A stretch of 41,887 nt of DNA from Bacteroides sp. 43_108 (lineage in GTDB: Bacteria; Bacteroidota; Bacteroidia; Bacteroidales; Bacteroidaceae), in the NCBI GenBank assembly GCA_001915545.1, contig MNQS01000020.1, forward strand, positions 1-41,887. The letters are read 5' to 3'. The stretch's first letter is position 1; each line of letters starts with the position of its first letter. The translations under genes and the position numbers were made by a program. The notes under the pieces are model-generated. The model ran no database searches. It was not told the DNA's origin and was given only the letters and a program-made list of their open reading frames with translations. Shown here piece after piece: positions 26,401-34,867 of the stretch.

Positions 26401-26680
26401 CGGGCTTCTGCACCGTGACACCGGCCTTGACGGTAGAGATGAAAAGCCCGTAACTGTCAAAGCAGAAAAGTGTCATATCTTGCACTCCGCCACCGTCAGG
26501 GTCTACCGCACGGGTGACGACTTCCTGCATCGCAGGAATTTCCGTCTTGAAATTCAGCATGATGTAGCCGTCGCGTGCCTCGGTCTGCGGATTCTGCCAC
26601 AACTCGCTTTCGCTGCACGAAGCGAGCAGGGCCGATACCGCAAGCAGGGCGACAAGCTTGTCTATTATTTCCTTTATCAT
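23492..26680 (-). CDS. Large DUF4906-type fimbrial/surface lipoprotein, probable tip or accessory subunit
   Basis: A 1062-aa lipoprotein (LLASC, Cys22), the largest product of the operon. The N-terminal part (GYIMLNFKTEIPAMQEVVTR, VQDMTLFCFDSYG, TIHFLANQNM) follows the fimbrillin fold seen in FimA/Mfa relatives and ends with VTRAVD, a possible Arg cleavage site. The rest is a chain of beta-rich domains, with a DUF4906-like region near YTLNYTIKGKNDKAI and MFTIPESCPKELFPMNVYLS. Last subunit before the terminator, where long tip proteins are often encoded. No enzyme motif seen. Confidence 0.8.
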   Translation of the reverse strand: MIKEIIDKLVALLAVSALLASCSESELWQNPQTEARDGYIMLNFKTEIPAMQEVVTRAVDPDGGGVQDMTLFCFDSYGLFISTVKAGVTVQKPGPGEMEGTFKAEVPENTRTIHFLANQNMDEFKEDSFRNKSESEVMAVLEGSSGRMIYWGRFACDAGNDSNIAEQMATSGNSVKLIRNHARISVDNPDNNGHIVITGFAVCNTNAFGTVAPHHPKKGFDFTWPSSDDPFVTLPVNDAKMSDITDVTSSMNQYVFECENSADAPVSVILRGHLPDQDEEKYYRVLLVDDKGEQLLVRRNHHYKLHIEGALSFGQASFAEALEAAATNNVWISISDEVNEVEDTDYILTVEKTFVVLDESFTENGGSYTLNYTIKGKNDKAITEADAATVSWIDNGVATQTFETKFEVVNGVGQGHIQIHLLRLENNEKLEGTLLVKKGRLQRKIKVITIRKQSFVPAWVGTEIYGNLGNGANKNNRAHVTAMFTIPESCPKELFPMNVYLSVGDLDIRNASGMELPVVREADNDWYSSGEISSVYQGKEPDYKFVYTADGPGVQRVYFENILNQENGYEGTLYIEAEYFETMRRKFKYSTNLVSITVQGLNKYDAVGSGVQDEVIYYRLVPQKKGANVQFDMLLAERSDNDQGTGNDNPANAQGKDEFLLYSQYLDYYEDGEEPDAGVTAFDCKFYPDESNNWWQTNNPQGGRMLMFKPRTEVLSSPSQGTGRYSIYMKTNRARSAEVIHIASNDNRLGPVLPEDANEDNPGIYGGRSYRSTTFELANYTPFRFGARVKYGNNDWQGEADEPDRTVASGAIPADIPEKVTPLEWTYQPDQRVDIGIDVTSFAGFDNKSVDPFGQAFEIYIDAPMLKIDAGRLAENRLDGTKLKAHPTIPGRFVYTVDAKRETERRYGTDDIANTDNIASSQRGERKTLPFLVNSVVSAGDIVISSDESRVVYYSKTFRVSNQSIAGTLQYKNTAGVVQNIPKDAFVSFERTRNGSRIGSVSVTADGQYELRLRKEYEFNWYTDEVELHYTGDGGMVYHATYPSLSSLFASPHIVLEPSAGE

Positions 26681-26710
26681 ATTTCGTTTCTTTTTGACAG
26701 GTTTCTACGT

Positions 26711-28993
26711 TTATTCCTTTTTACCGTAGGCATCGCGTACACAGGCCACTCCGGTACCGCTAACGGTGTATTTCTCATTATAAAATCTTCCGCTTGCGCT
26801 GTAATAGTACTGTCCGTTCAAGCGGTAGTCTATGGCGTCTGCATCCTGGTCTTTCGAGCCCTGGAATTTAAAAATGATTTTAAGTTCGGCTTCTGTGGGC
26901 AGGCGCCAGTCATCCAAGGTAACCGTCCTATCGGTTTTCGGGTCTTTATACGTTTCTACATAATGCGCGCAGTGCTCGCGTGCAACGCGGACACTGTTGT
27001 CACTCCCGTCCAGCTTCAGGTTTCCTCCTCCAACTTGGAATTCGCCTACACAGGAACCTATCATGAATGACGGCGAGACCAATTGGGCATTGTCCTGTCC
27101 CGGATCCGTAACCATAAGTTCCGGATGGTATGTATCCTGGACCATACGTGGACGGCCAAGAGTATATTCACTGGATGTCCCTGTCAATACAATGGTGTAC
27201 ATTCTGCCGTTAATTTCGCTATAGCGGGATTCCCGAAGTCTGTTTGAGTTTGATGTGTAATAGTATTCATATAAATCAGACTGTCCGCTTCCATCATTCC
27301 TCAATTTTGCTACTTTTGAAACGAAGAATCCGTCCGGAGGACCTCCAAATAAACCATCTGTCCCCGTTAGGTATCTATATTCTCCGTTCCAACTGGAGAT
27401 ATTTCTGGTGGCAAGGGCGATTCCGGTAATTTTATCACCTACATATTCATAGGTAGTCGGGTTAGGATCTGAATTCTTGAAATCATCGCGGTACGAGTAC
27501 CACCCCTGGATATTCGTGATATATTCCAACGGATACTGCTCAATGGTTACGGTACGTTCGTTGCCGTCCTCATTTGTTACCCGGACTTCGATATAACGTA
27601 TCGTATTGTTCCTGGGGAGGTCGCTGTGTACATCCAGCTTGCCGTTGAGCCCCTTGTCGGGAGTAATGAGGATGTTGCCATGGCTGCGCCATCTGTATCC
27701 GGTACTCACTCCCCATTCGTTATCGTTTGGATTATCGGGGTATCTTTTCTCCAAGTTCTGTTCCCTTCCGAACTTGTCTATATAGTAAACCCGGGTAATC
27801 TGTGCCGTCACTTCCGACGAGGAGGTGAAGATCAGGCTGGTGCGGTCGTCCTCCTTGTTGTGCATTTCCAGGTCGTACCGGTTGAGCACAAGGAAAGTCG
27901 GGCGGTCCCCGCCTCCGACATTTACCGTCTCGTCTATCCAATTCTCCACGGTATATTTCAAATCCGTCAACTGCACCGGTGTGGAGGGATTTTCCGCTCC
28001 GGGGGCATTGACCGTTGCCGTTACCCTGTAGCAGGTGTTGCGGTTCAGGGCCTTGCCGTTACAGACAGGAATCTGGTAGTAGTTATCGGGACGCAGTTGC
28101 GGGTCGGTATCCTTCTGGTAAGTCAGGGGAATGTTCATCACCAGGCGCACTTCCTGCTCCATGGAACTTCCATTGTCCCAAGCATGGGCATACATGTAAG
28201 CCGTTACGGTAATTTTGTTCGCCGTCCACTCAAGATAGCCGCCGGAGGTCTGGGCGGTATTCCTCAGCTTTGCCGCACCGTCCGCACCCGCCACTACCGA
28301 TGTGGTATAGGGCATATTGCGCAGGTAGTAACCTATGCCTTTGGAATCAAAAGTCACGTCTTGGCCTTTGTTGATGGTCACCACGACTTTTGCCGCTGCC
28401 CTGCGCAGCGTGACCGCCAGCCGCGTGTCATTCCCTTGCGAGCCGTCGTAGAGGACGACCGGAGCAGCAACCGCCGGTTCATCGTTCCCTTCGGGATAGG
28501 CTATGCCGTCCATGAGGAATGTTCCCGGGACACCTTCAATGTCTTTCCCTGTCAGGTGAATGTTCTCGTCCTCCTGCGTCATCGCCTTCAAGGCGTTCAG
28601 GTTCGCGAGGTTTTCAAAATCCTTTTCCGGGTGGGTGCTGTTGGCGATCAGATACACCCAATACCTCTCATTTTCCGTAAAAGACGACCGTTTTACGGGC
28701 AGTGTAATCCGTCCCGTTTCATTGGCTGACGCGTTCACCCGGTCGCTCCACACCTTCGTTTTCTCGTCGGTATCGTTGAAAATCAGCACGTCGATATGGC
28801 TCACTGCGACCTCCGCCCCTTCGGCCGGTACGGTAGCACGACTCACCGGCAACGCTCCCGACGAGATGTCGAGGATAATGCTGTTGCCGTTACCTCCTGT
28901 CTGCCCGCCGGGGAGATCGTCATCTTTGCTGCAAGCGGCAAGAAGCCATGCCGCCGCACAACAAATCATCATATTGTATATAATCCGTCTCAT
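26711..28993 (-). CDS. Minor fimbrial subunit with C-terminal FISUMP/DUF1566-like domain
   Basis: A 760-aa lipoprotein (LLAAC, Cys21). The N-terminal half is fimbrillin-like (ISHIDVLIFN-type strand VAVSHIDVLIFND, YWVYLIANSTHPEKDFENL, NTCYRVTATVNAPG, VENWIDE). A middle Ig-like segment ends with RTVTIEQYPLEYITN. The C-terminal ~80 residues (TLDDWRLPTEAELKIIFKFQ, then YYYSASGRFYN, GVACVRDAYGKK) match the Fib_succ_major/DUF1566 lectin-like fold. That arrangement suggests an adhesive minor subunit or tip, similar in position to FimC-E/Mfa3-5. Confidence 0.82.
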   Translation of the reverse strand: MRRIIYNMMICCAAAWLLAACSKDDDLPGGQTGGNGNSIILDISSGALPVSRATVPAEGAEVAVSHIDVLIFNDTDEKTKVWSDRVNASANETGRITLPVKRSSFTENERYWVYLIANSTHPEKDFENLANLNALKAMTQEDENIHLTGKDIEGVPGTFLMDGIAYPEGNDEPAVAAPVVLYDGSQGNDTRLAVTLRRAAAKVVVTINKGQDVTFDSKGIGYYLRNMPYTTSVVAGADGAAKLRNTAQTSGGYLEWTANKITVTAYMYAHAWDNGSSMEQEVRLVMNIPLTYQKDTDPQLRPDNYYQIPVCNGKALNRNTCYRVTATVNAPGAENPSTPVQLTDLKYTVENWIDETVNVGGGDRPTFLVLNRYDLEMHNKEDDRTSLIFTSSSEVTAQITRVYYIDKFGREQNLEKRYPDNPNDNEWGVSTGYRWRSHGNILITPDKGLNGKLDVHSDLPRNNTIRYIEVRVTNEDGNERTVTIEQYPLEYITNIQGWYSYRDDFKNSDPNPTTYEYVGDKITGIALATRNISSWNGEYRYLTGTDGLFGGPPDGFFVSKVAKLRNDGSGQSDLYEYYYTSNSNRLRESRYSEINGRMYTIVLTGTSSEYTLGRPRMVQDTYHPELMVTDPGQDNAQLVSPSFMIGSCVGEFQVGGGNLKLDGSDNSVRVAREHCAHYVETYKDPKTDRTVTLDDWRLPTEAELKIIFKFQGSKDQDADAIDYRLNGQYYYSASGRFYNEKYTVSGTGVACVRDAYGKKE

Positions 28994-28999
28994 CGCTTG

Positions 29000-30553
29000 T
29001 TAGTTTGTAGGTATGTCAACCTGTTTGATTACAATCTTCTCGGTGCTCTCGCTTCCTGTCCAGTTCGTGGCTCCGCTCTGCATGTTGATCAGCAGGAGCG
29101 AGCTTCCCGAAGGATCCCACTTCGGGGTATAGGCGATGCCCAACGAGAACTGCTTGTCCACGTTCTCGCCTTTCAGTGCCCTTACCCGGATTTCGTACGC
29201 TGTATCGGAAGCCACATAAGGCGGTGTCACGAGTGTGTTGACACCATCCACGTTTTGATATACCGTCAGTTCATAGTCTGCGGCTGTGGCATCAAACAGC
29301 GTGGGCTGCCATTCCTGTCTCACAGGACCTGTGATGGTGAACCTAAAAGAGTAGGTTCCCGCTGTCGATGATGCGCCGCCATTGTAGTAAACCGTCGGCT
29401 GCGCGTAGGGGGCGGTCCCTCCACCGAAAGGTTGCAGCAGTTCATAGGAAGGGTAATCGAACTCCAACTGATAATCTCCACCGTCCTCCCAGTCGGCCAC
29501 ATCGTATGCGACAGTTATCTTGCCGCTGTTGTGCATCAGGCAGCATACCGCATAATACTTGTTCCTTTCAATGCGTGGCATATAGACCAGACCTTCGCGC
29601 GGCTCGCTGTCGAACGTGTAGCCGATTTTGAGGATGTTTCCATGCTCATCACCCGGTGTGTTCCACGAATCGCTGCCCCAAGGGTTCTCGAAAGGATAAA
29701 AAGGAGCCCCCAGTACAGGCGTGTAGTTTTCGGGGTTCTGCCTCTCTTCGGGCGTGATATTCGTGGCCAGCGTCTTCGTTACCGGTGCTGAAGAGGGGAC
29801 GAGTGAAAACTCGCCGGTACCAGTGGCGCCTGCCAGTTTCAGCGTTTCGTCGGTCTGTGGCATCAGGTAATTATACGCACGCGTTCCGGCTTCCAGCAAG
29901 GTCAGGTCCGTTACACACAGCTCTCCTGCCTCACCTGCTTCTTTGGCCGCGAACACGCCCAACTTGCCTATGGGACGCTTCAGTTGGAACGTCAAGACAT
30001 CTTCCAGCGGTGTATGCCCCGAATGGCCGGGGTCGATCGGCTGACGGTTAGAAAGTTTCGAGAAGTCGATTGTTTTGGATTCCTTGCCGAACATTGGAAG
30101 TCCGTAGGCTTGGACATCTCGTGTCAGCGTGGTAAACGTGAAATCATTTAGTTCCGCTTCCGTAGTATTTTCCGTAAAGGTTTTCTCGGCACCTGGGGTA
30201 CTCATGGCCTTCTCGTTCGCGATGATGTAGAAGTCTACCGTTTCGGTAGTCAGGGAAGTCATCGTCAGATCCATCCAGAATGTAGCCGGAGTCTCCATGT
30301 CTCCGCTCCGGAACTCGTGGCCCGCCAGTTGTCCTTTTACAAAGGCATAGACACGAAGCGAGTGAATGGCCGATTCTTCGCCGGTCGGTGTGCCGTCGGT
30401 TTCGCCGACAGCGCATGTCCCTACGTTGAGCCGCACTGCCACATCGTGCCGTTCCCCGAGCGATGCGGCATCTTCCTTGACGCACCCGCACGGCAACAGG
30501 CCACAGCACACTGCTGTAACTGCCCAGTATAATATTTTTCTTGTATTCAGCAT
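29000..30553 (-). CDS. Minor fimbrial subunit, FimA/Mfa-like fold
   Basis: A 517-aa lipoprotein (LPCGC, Cys24). Typical fimbrillin pattern: VAVRLNVGT, IHSLRVYAFVKGQLAG, VDFYIIANEKAM, QAYGLPMFGKES, LEDVLTFQLKRPIGKLGVFA, MPRIERNKYYAVCCLMHNSG, ITVAYDVADWED. A further beta domain of about 130 residues follows the W-E-D motif. 17 bp downstream of the anchor gene. Probably an accessory/tip subunit. Confidence 0.82.
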   Translation of the reverse strand: MLNTRKILYWAVTAVCCGLLPCGCVKEDAASLGERHDVAVRLNVGTCAVGETDGTPTGEESAIHSLRVYAFVKGQLAGHEFRSGDMETPATFWMDLTMTSLTTETVDFYIIANEKAMSTPGAEKTFTENTTEAELNDFTFTTLTRDVQAYGLPMFGKESKTIDFSKLSNRQPIDPGHSGHTPLEDVLTFQLKRPIGKLGVFAAKEAGEAGELCVTDLTLLEAGTRAYNYLMPQTDETLKLAGATGTGEFSLVPSSAPVTKTLATNITPEERQNPENYTPVLGAPFYPFENPWGSDSWNTPGDEHGNILKIGYTFDSEPREGLVYMPRIERNKYYAVCCLMHNSGKITVAYDVADWEDGGDYQLEFDYPSYELLQPFGGGTAPYAQPTVYYNGGASSTAGTYSFRFTITGPVRQEWQPTLFDATAADYELTVYQNVDGVNTLVTPPYVASDTAYEIRVRALKGENVDKQFSLGIAYTPKWDPSGSSLLLINMQSGATNWTGSESTEKIVIKQVDIPTN

Positions 30554-30570
30554 ATTCTTTTCGGTTCGGT

Positions 30571-31476
30571 CTAAAACTCAGGTTTCACTTGTTCGATGTA
30601 CCATTCGGGTACGCTTACCGTGATTTCTCCCGACTTGAACTCGATGCGTATCGGGATGAGCACTTCATGTTTGGAACAGTCTATAATAGGATTGTCGGCA
30701 AGGAACCTGGCGAGGTTGACTTCGGCCAGCGGTTCCCCGTTCGGGGCGGCGCTCAGGCGGATGTTCACGTTCTCGTGGTTCTTGTGACGCATTATGTTGG
30801 TACGGGCCGTGAGCAACGCTTTTCCGGCTTCGTATTCGGTTTCAAGCAAATAGTCGGTTGCCTCCCCACAGGCCCGATTCTCAAAATCGGTACAGGGCGA
30901 GACTCCGCATATCTCAAGCACAGGCAGCGAGCCTGCGCGGGTTCCCGGGGCGGGAACTCCGGCCACTTCCACCGACAGATCGTAGTGAGAGCTGGCGAAC
31001 TCTATGGTTTTGGTCTGGTTTGCCTCTTCATCACCGCTGTAAGGCAGTACGGTATAAGAGGTCGTAGCATAGTAAAGTGAATCGTTGCCGGCAACCTGTT
31101 TCTCGTCGAAATAATCCCCGGCGGCAAAGAGCATCCGGCCGAAATCGCCCGTGGCGATGCCATCGACCTTCGTGTGGTGGGTGTTCCCCAGGCAGACAAT
31201 CCGGTAGTCTCCGGCAGCGAGCGGGGGAAGCGTAGCCGTGCGGTCCTTGACCTGTTCCTCTGGTAAGATACTCGAATTGACGCATCGATTTTCTGCATCG
31301 AATACGAACATCTCCACCCGGCAGATCTTGTCGGGGAATATTTCCGTGGTGCCGTCGCCCTTGTAGCTGAGCAACAGCGTGTTCGTGCTCAGACAGTCGT
31401 CCAGATCCTCACGGATGCAGGATGTGGCGGCTCCGGCGAGCAACGTCAGGCAGAAAACAATATTCGTCAATTTCAT
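30571..31476 (-). CDS. Mfa2/FimB-family fimbrial anchor lipoprotein
   Basis: A 301-aa lipoprotein (AATSC, Cys20) starting CIREDLDDC, the signature N-terminus of the Mfa2/FimB family. Other family features are VEMFVFDAENRCV, LPPLAAGDYRIVCLGN and a C-terminal DCSKHEVLIPIRI strand. In Porphyromonas gingivalis these proteins sit in the outer membrane, anchor the fimbria and limit its length. It follows the major fimbrillin, as FimB follows FimA. Confidence 0.88.
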   Translation of the reverse strand: MKLTNIVFCLTLLAGAATSCIREDLDDCLSTNTLLLSYKGDGTTEIFPDKICRVEMFVFDAENRCVNSSILPEEQVKDRTATLPPLAAGDYRIVCLGNTHHTKVDGIATGDFGRMLFAAGDYFDEKQVAGNDSLYYATTSYTVLPYSGDEEANQTKTIEFASSHYDLSVEVAGVPAPGTRAGSLPVLEICGVSPCTDFENRACGEATDYLLETEYEAGKALLTARTNIMRHKNHENVNIRLSAAPNGEPLAEVNLARFLADNPIIDCSKHEVLIPIRIEFKSGEITVSVPEWYIEQVKPEF

Positions 31477-31500
31477 ATATATGTGATTGAAGTGTTAAAG

Positions 31501-31533
31501 GATAGACAGGGCGGAACTTTCGCCCTGCCTATC
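31501..31533 (-). terminator. Strong hairpin between major fimbrillin and anchor gene (attenuator)
   Basis: 13-bp stem (31501-31513 paired with 31521-31533, one mismatch) with a short loop. On the minus strand it is followed by CTTTAACAC, a poor T-run. It would give partial termination or 3' protection and so raise major subunit mRNA over the downstream minor genes. Confidence 0.65.
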
Positions 31534-31543
31534 GGGTTATCAA

Positions 31544-32671
31544 TTAAAATTCAGGTGTGACAGGAACTACATCCCAGCTCATGACGTCAACAGTTACCTC
31601 CACACATTTTTGAGGATTATCCAAATCCTCATCGCTAAATGCAAAGTTCATGACGTAAATCTTGGCGAAATCTGCTGTAACAGCAGGAGTGAATGTACTG
31701 GTAGCCAAGTAAAGAGGAACCTTAGTTCCTTCATTTGTTGTACCAATCAATTTTACAAGAACTTGAGGATGGTTAGTATTTCCAATATTATTATCTTTAG
31801 GAAAGAAGTGGTATGCAGGACGGACATTGCCTTTCTCGTAGGAATGCTTATACTGTGTATTTTCATCCAATGTAACCAAAGGCAAGGTGGTTGCAGGACT
31901 CTCTGTTGAGGTAAATTCATCGTTATACCACGCATCAGCAGCTGTCTCGAAAAGGCCGAATATAGAACCGGGGTTAATATCGGAGTTCTGTATGTCACTG
32001 GCTGTTCCTCCCTGACGGTCTGCTTTCCCGAAATAGTTGTTCAACATGACCTGCTGAACTTCAATACTCTTGTACTTACGCTGACCTTGAGTAGGAGCTG
32101 TATACTCAAATTTACCGATTTCAATTCTGGATACACGCGGTTCAAGCACTACCTTCGCTTTGTAAAGCGGGTGTCCTGCCTCGTCTTGACCGGACACAGA
32201 AGTCAACTCGACTTCTTTATAAAGGTCTAGATCAGTCGGATTTTGCTGTTCGGCGATTATCAGGTCTTTTTTCAAATCTACATAAGTAGATGCATTTATT
32301 TGACTACCGTTGTTACCTACAACGATTACCTTGTTCACCTCAGCAGGTAAAAAATGGAATACCTTATCTGCGCGGTCGTCAAAATTACTTTTATTGCTGA
32401 AGTAGTGGGTTGCCTCAGTTCCTTCGATTGTTTTTCCTTTATACAGGGTAGTTCCGTCTGTAAAGAATACCTGTAAATCTGTCAAAGAAACCTTTGAGTT
32501 GTCTTCTACCTCTTGACCGGCGCCTCTGGTTACTGGAATCACATTAGACAGGTCAATGCTTACACTCTTTGGGGTGTTGTCCAACTGTCCCATTTCATCG
32601 TCTTTGTTGTCACATGCAACAAACGTCATTGAAGCAGCTAAAGCTGTCAATAAAAAACTCTTGACTTTCAT
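31544..32671 (-). CDS. Major fimbrillin (FimA/Mfa1-like)
   Basis: A 375-aa lipoprotein (MTFVAC, Cys20). N-terminal fimbrillin domain: VSIDLSNVIPVTRGAG, where the Arg in VTR is the likely trypsin-like maturation site, then SLTDLQVFFTDGTTLY and KVIVVGNNGSQI. C-terminal domain: APTQGQRKYKSIEVQQVML, RPAYHFFPKDNN, VYLA-type strands, and the last strand DVMSWDVVPVTPEF. It is placed before an Mfa2-like anchor and a hairpin and has lower GC than the minor subunit genes, as often seen for a variable major subunit. It should polymerise by donor-strand exchange after surface proteolysis. Confidence 0.87.
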   Translation of the reverse strand: MKVKSFLLTALAASMTFVACDNKDDEMGQLDNTPKSVSIDLSNVIPVTRGAGQEVEDNSKVSLTDLQVFFTDGTTLYKGKTIEGTEATHYFSNKSNFDDRADKVFHFLPAEVNKVIVVGNNGSQINASTYVDLKKDLIIAEQQNPTDLDLYKEVELTSVSGQDEAGHPLYKAKVVLEPRVSRIEIGKFEYTAPTQGQRKYKSIEVQQVMLNNYFGKADRQGGTASDIQNSDINPGSIFGLFETAADAWYNDEFTSTESPATTLPLVTLDENTQYKHSYEKGNVRPAYHFFPKDNNIGNTNHPQVLVKLIGTTNEGTKVPLYLATSTFTPAVTADFAKIYVMNFAFSDEDLDNPQKCVEVTVDVMSWDVVPVTPEF

Positions 32672-32731
32672 CTTTTTGTTATTTAAAAATTAGTAAAAAG
32701 GTTTTTATAACTTCTCGCTTATGGATTTTGT

Positions 32732-34219
32732 CTACAACTGGTCGATGACCTGCCGCACCTCTTCGAGGTTATGCCGGGCAGTCGCGGAGCCTGCCTCCGA
32801 AGCACGGCGGAACACATCCTCCGCCTTGTCGTATTGTCCGGCCCCGGCGTATGCCACACCGAGGGTGGAGAGCAGTTCTGCCGACCGCGCGGTGACTTCC
32901 GATTTCTCGAGCAGCTCCACCGCCTTGGCATACTCCTCACGGGAGATGGCGTTCACGGCATTCTCATTGAGTGCGGAGGGCGAAGCGGGGAAATAGCGTA
33001 AGGCGGTGGCCATCACCTTGTCGTACCCGGGCGTGCCTTTCCCGTAGGAATCGGCCACCTTGTACATTTCCGACAGGCTCAGGAGGTCGGGACGCTCATC
33101 GACCATGCGGCGAGCCTCTTCGAGGTTAAAGTTGCGCACGTTGTACTCGATGCGGTACTCGTTGCGGCGCAACGCGGGGTATATCTCGGTGAGCAGCCTG
33201 TGGTAAATGGTCGGCGGCACGAGTTTCTGGAGTTGCAGCTCGCAGAAATCCCGTTCGTCGGGGTAACGTTCGATGATTTCATATACCTCGTCGCGTTTCA
33301 GCAGGTTCGGGAAGTCGCCGAGCACACGGACGAAACCTTCCCAGTCCTCACCCTTCCAGTCCACGTGGAGCATCTCGGGAGCGATAGCGTCGTAACGGCG
33401 GATATAGTCGGCCAGCGCCTTGGCGCGGTTCTCGGACAAGGCCATATTGTGCGCCATGCTGCCTTCGGGAGAAGCGTAACCGGTGATGTAGATACCGATA
33501 ATCCTGACGTCGGTATTTTTCTTTACCAGCTCGATGGAGTTGGAAACGGTGTCCAGTTCGGCACGGTTGTTCTTGAATCCGGGCAATATATTATAACTGT
33601 CCTGCCGGAACTGCAGCCGGGCGGTGCGGGTTTCGGCACGCACTTTCACGGGTTCAGGTTCAGGGGCTATGCTGTCGAGCTTGTAATCGGGGACATAGGC
33701 AGGAAGTATGCCCGCCCACAAGGACTGCTCCGCCTTGCCCTTGTCGCAGTTCACGCAGCCGTGTACCTCTTCGCGGATTTTGATCCGCCCGTCGAGCATC
33801 CAACGCTCGTAGGGCACGGTGGCCGCATAATCGTAATGCTGCCCCTTGCTGCTGTGGCGTATGATTACCTGTGCGGAATCATTGTGGAAAGGGGGAAGCT
33901 CCACGCTTTCGAGCCGCTGCGCCCGCAAGTAAACCTTGTGGCGGGTCTTGCCATCGATGACTATCGGGGGAAAGGTCACCTCGCGGCTACTGTCCGCCGA
34001 CATGAGTACGGGTGTCAGTGCTACGGTGTGCTGCGTACGGATTTTCGCCTTGCTCAAATCGACGGACATCGTCAGCTCTACCGTGCGGCCCTGCTTGACG
34101 ACCCCTCCCTGACGAATCCCGATCAGAGGCAAGTAACTGGTTTCGTTCTCGGCATGCAACATCATGGGACAACATGCCAATATCAGCAATAATAGGATGT
34201 ATATGCGTCTCATAGTCAT
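32732..34219 (-). CDS. DUF3868/OmpA-like protein with C-terminal TPR repeats
   Basis: A 495-aa exported protein (signal peptide to ~HAENET). The N-terminal DUF3868 domain (residues ~25-170) carries a CVNC motif (GCVNCDK). An OmpA-like domain follows (TDVRIIGIYITGYASPEGS, then NMALSENRAKALADYI), then TPR repeats (NENAVNAISREEYAKAVELL, LLSTLGVAYAGAGQYDKAEDVFRRA). DUF3575 and DUF3868 genes commonly precede Bacteroidales fimbrial genes. A peptidoglycan-linked assembly platform role is plausible. Confidence 0.85.
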   Translation of the reverse strand: MTMRRIYILLLLILACCPMMLHAENETSYLPLIGIRQGGVVKQGRTVELTMSVDLSKAKIRTQHTVALTPVLMSADSSREVTFPPIVIDGKTRHKVYLRAQRLESVELPPFHNDSAQVIIRHSSKGQHYDYAATVPYERWMLDGRIKIREEVHGCVNCDKGKAEQSLWAGILPAYVPDYKLDSIAPEPEPVKVRAETRTARLQFRQDSYNILPGFKNNRAELDTVSNSIELVKKNTDVRIIGIYITGYASPEGSMAHNMALSENRAKALADYIRRYDAIAPEMLHVDWKGEDWEGFVRVLGDFPNLLKRDEVYEIIERYPDERDFCELQLQKLVPPTIYHRLLTEIYPALRRNEYRIEYNVRNFNLEEARRMVDERPDLLSLSEMYKVADSYGKGTPGYDKVMATALRYFPASPSALNENAVNAISREEYAKAVELLEKSEVTARSAELLSTLGVAYAGAGQYDKAEDVFRRASEAGSATARHNLEEVRQVIDQL

Positions 34220-34226
34220 TTTCTTG

Positions 34227-34802
34227 TTATTTGATTATATATATCAGGGAGATGCCCGCCTTGGTCGGGCCGAAATAATGCTTGTCCTTGTTGCCCTTGA
34301 ACTTGCCGCAAGTGGCACACTCGTACTTATCGTATTGCGTGTAGATGTAACCCAGACCGATCGTGGCTTCGAGGTTCCAGCGTTTGCCTAAAATCCATGA
34401 GTAGCCATACGACAATCCGAGACCCGTAGCCCAGCCCTGATAACGGTGATCCTTCGTGGACTTGCTTTGGAACGGGATTCTCACGCCACTGATGTTGTAG
34501 AACGCGTAACCGCTGTGCAGGCCGAAGAAATGGCCGTTATAGCGTTCGCAGAGCCAGTAACGGAACTCCGGCATTACCATCCAGTGTTTGATTTTCTTGT
34601 TCTTGTCCTTATTCAGCGTCCACGGGTTGTAGGCACCCGTGAGGTCGAGGGTCGTGCGTTTGCCCAGCCCAAATTCCAGACTCAAGTTGGGCGTGGTACT
34701 TGACCAATACAATAGATTGGTCTTTACTGCGATATCCTGCGCTTTGACAGTGCCCGTGCACCAACAAACCGCAAGAAAAACACCGAAGATCAATTTTTTC
34801 AT
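34227..34802 (-). CDS. DUF3575 outer-membrane beta-barrel-like protein
   Basis: A 191-aa exported protein (signal MKKLIFGVFLAVCWCTGTVKA). It has alternating strands ending in aromatic residues (VKTNLLYWSSTTPNLSLEFGL, WMVMPEFRYWLCERY, GLHSGYAFYNI, GLGLSYGYSW, LEATIGLGYIYTQYDKYECATCGKF) and C-terminal IYIIK. This is the DUF3575 family, usually the first gene of Mfa/Fim-like operons. First gene downstream of the fimbrial inverton. Confidence 0.87.
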   Translation of the reverse strand: MKKLIFGVFLAVCWCTGTVKAQDIAVKTNLLYWSSTTPNLSLEFGLGKRTTLDLTGAYNPWTLNKDKNKKIKHWMVMPEFRYWLCERYNGHFFGLHSGYAFYNISGVRIPFQSKSTKDHRYQGWATGLGLSYGYSWILGKRWNLEATIGLGYIYTQYDKYECATCGKFKGNKDKHYFGPTKAGISLIYIIK

Positions 34803-34831
34803 ATTTTCCTTATTCTTGTTATCTCATTCGG

Positions 34832-34845
34832 GCCGGAAAACCGGC
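34832..34845 (-). promoter_or_regulatory. Small leader hairpin of the fimbrial operon
   Basis: GCCGG-AAAA-CCGGC palindrome 30 nt before the DUF3575 ATG. It occupies the same relative place as the stem in the capsule leader, just operon-side of the inverted repeat. Confidence 0.45.
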
Positions 34846-34867
34846 ACGTCAACTCCCAAACCAATAC

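Noticed and set aside
25763..27070. 435-codon plus-strand open frame
   Set aside because: Lies opposite two well-supported lipoprotein genes; no domain, and long antisense frames are common in this composition.
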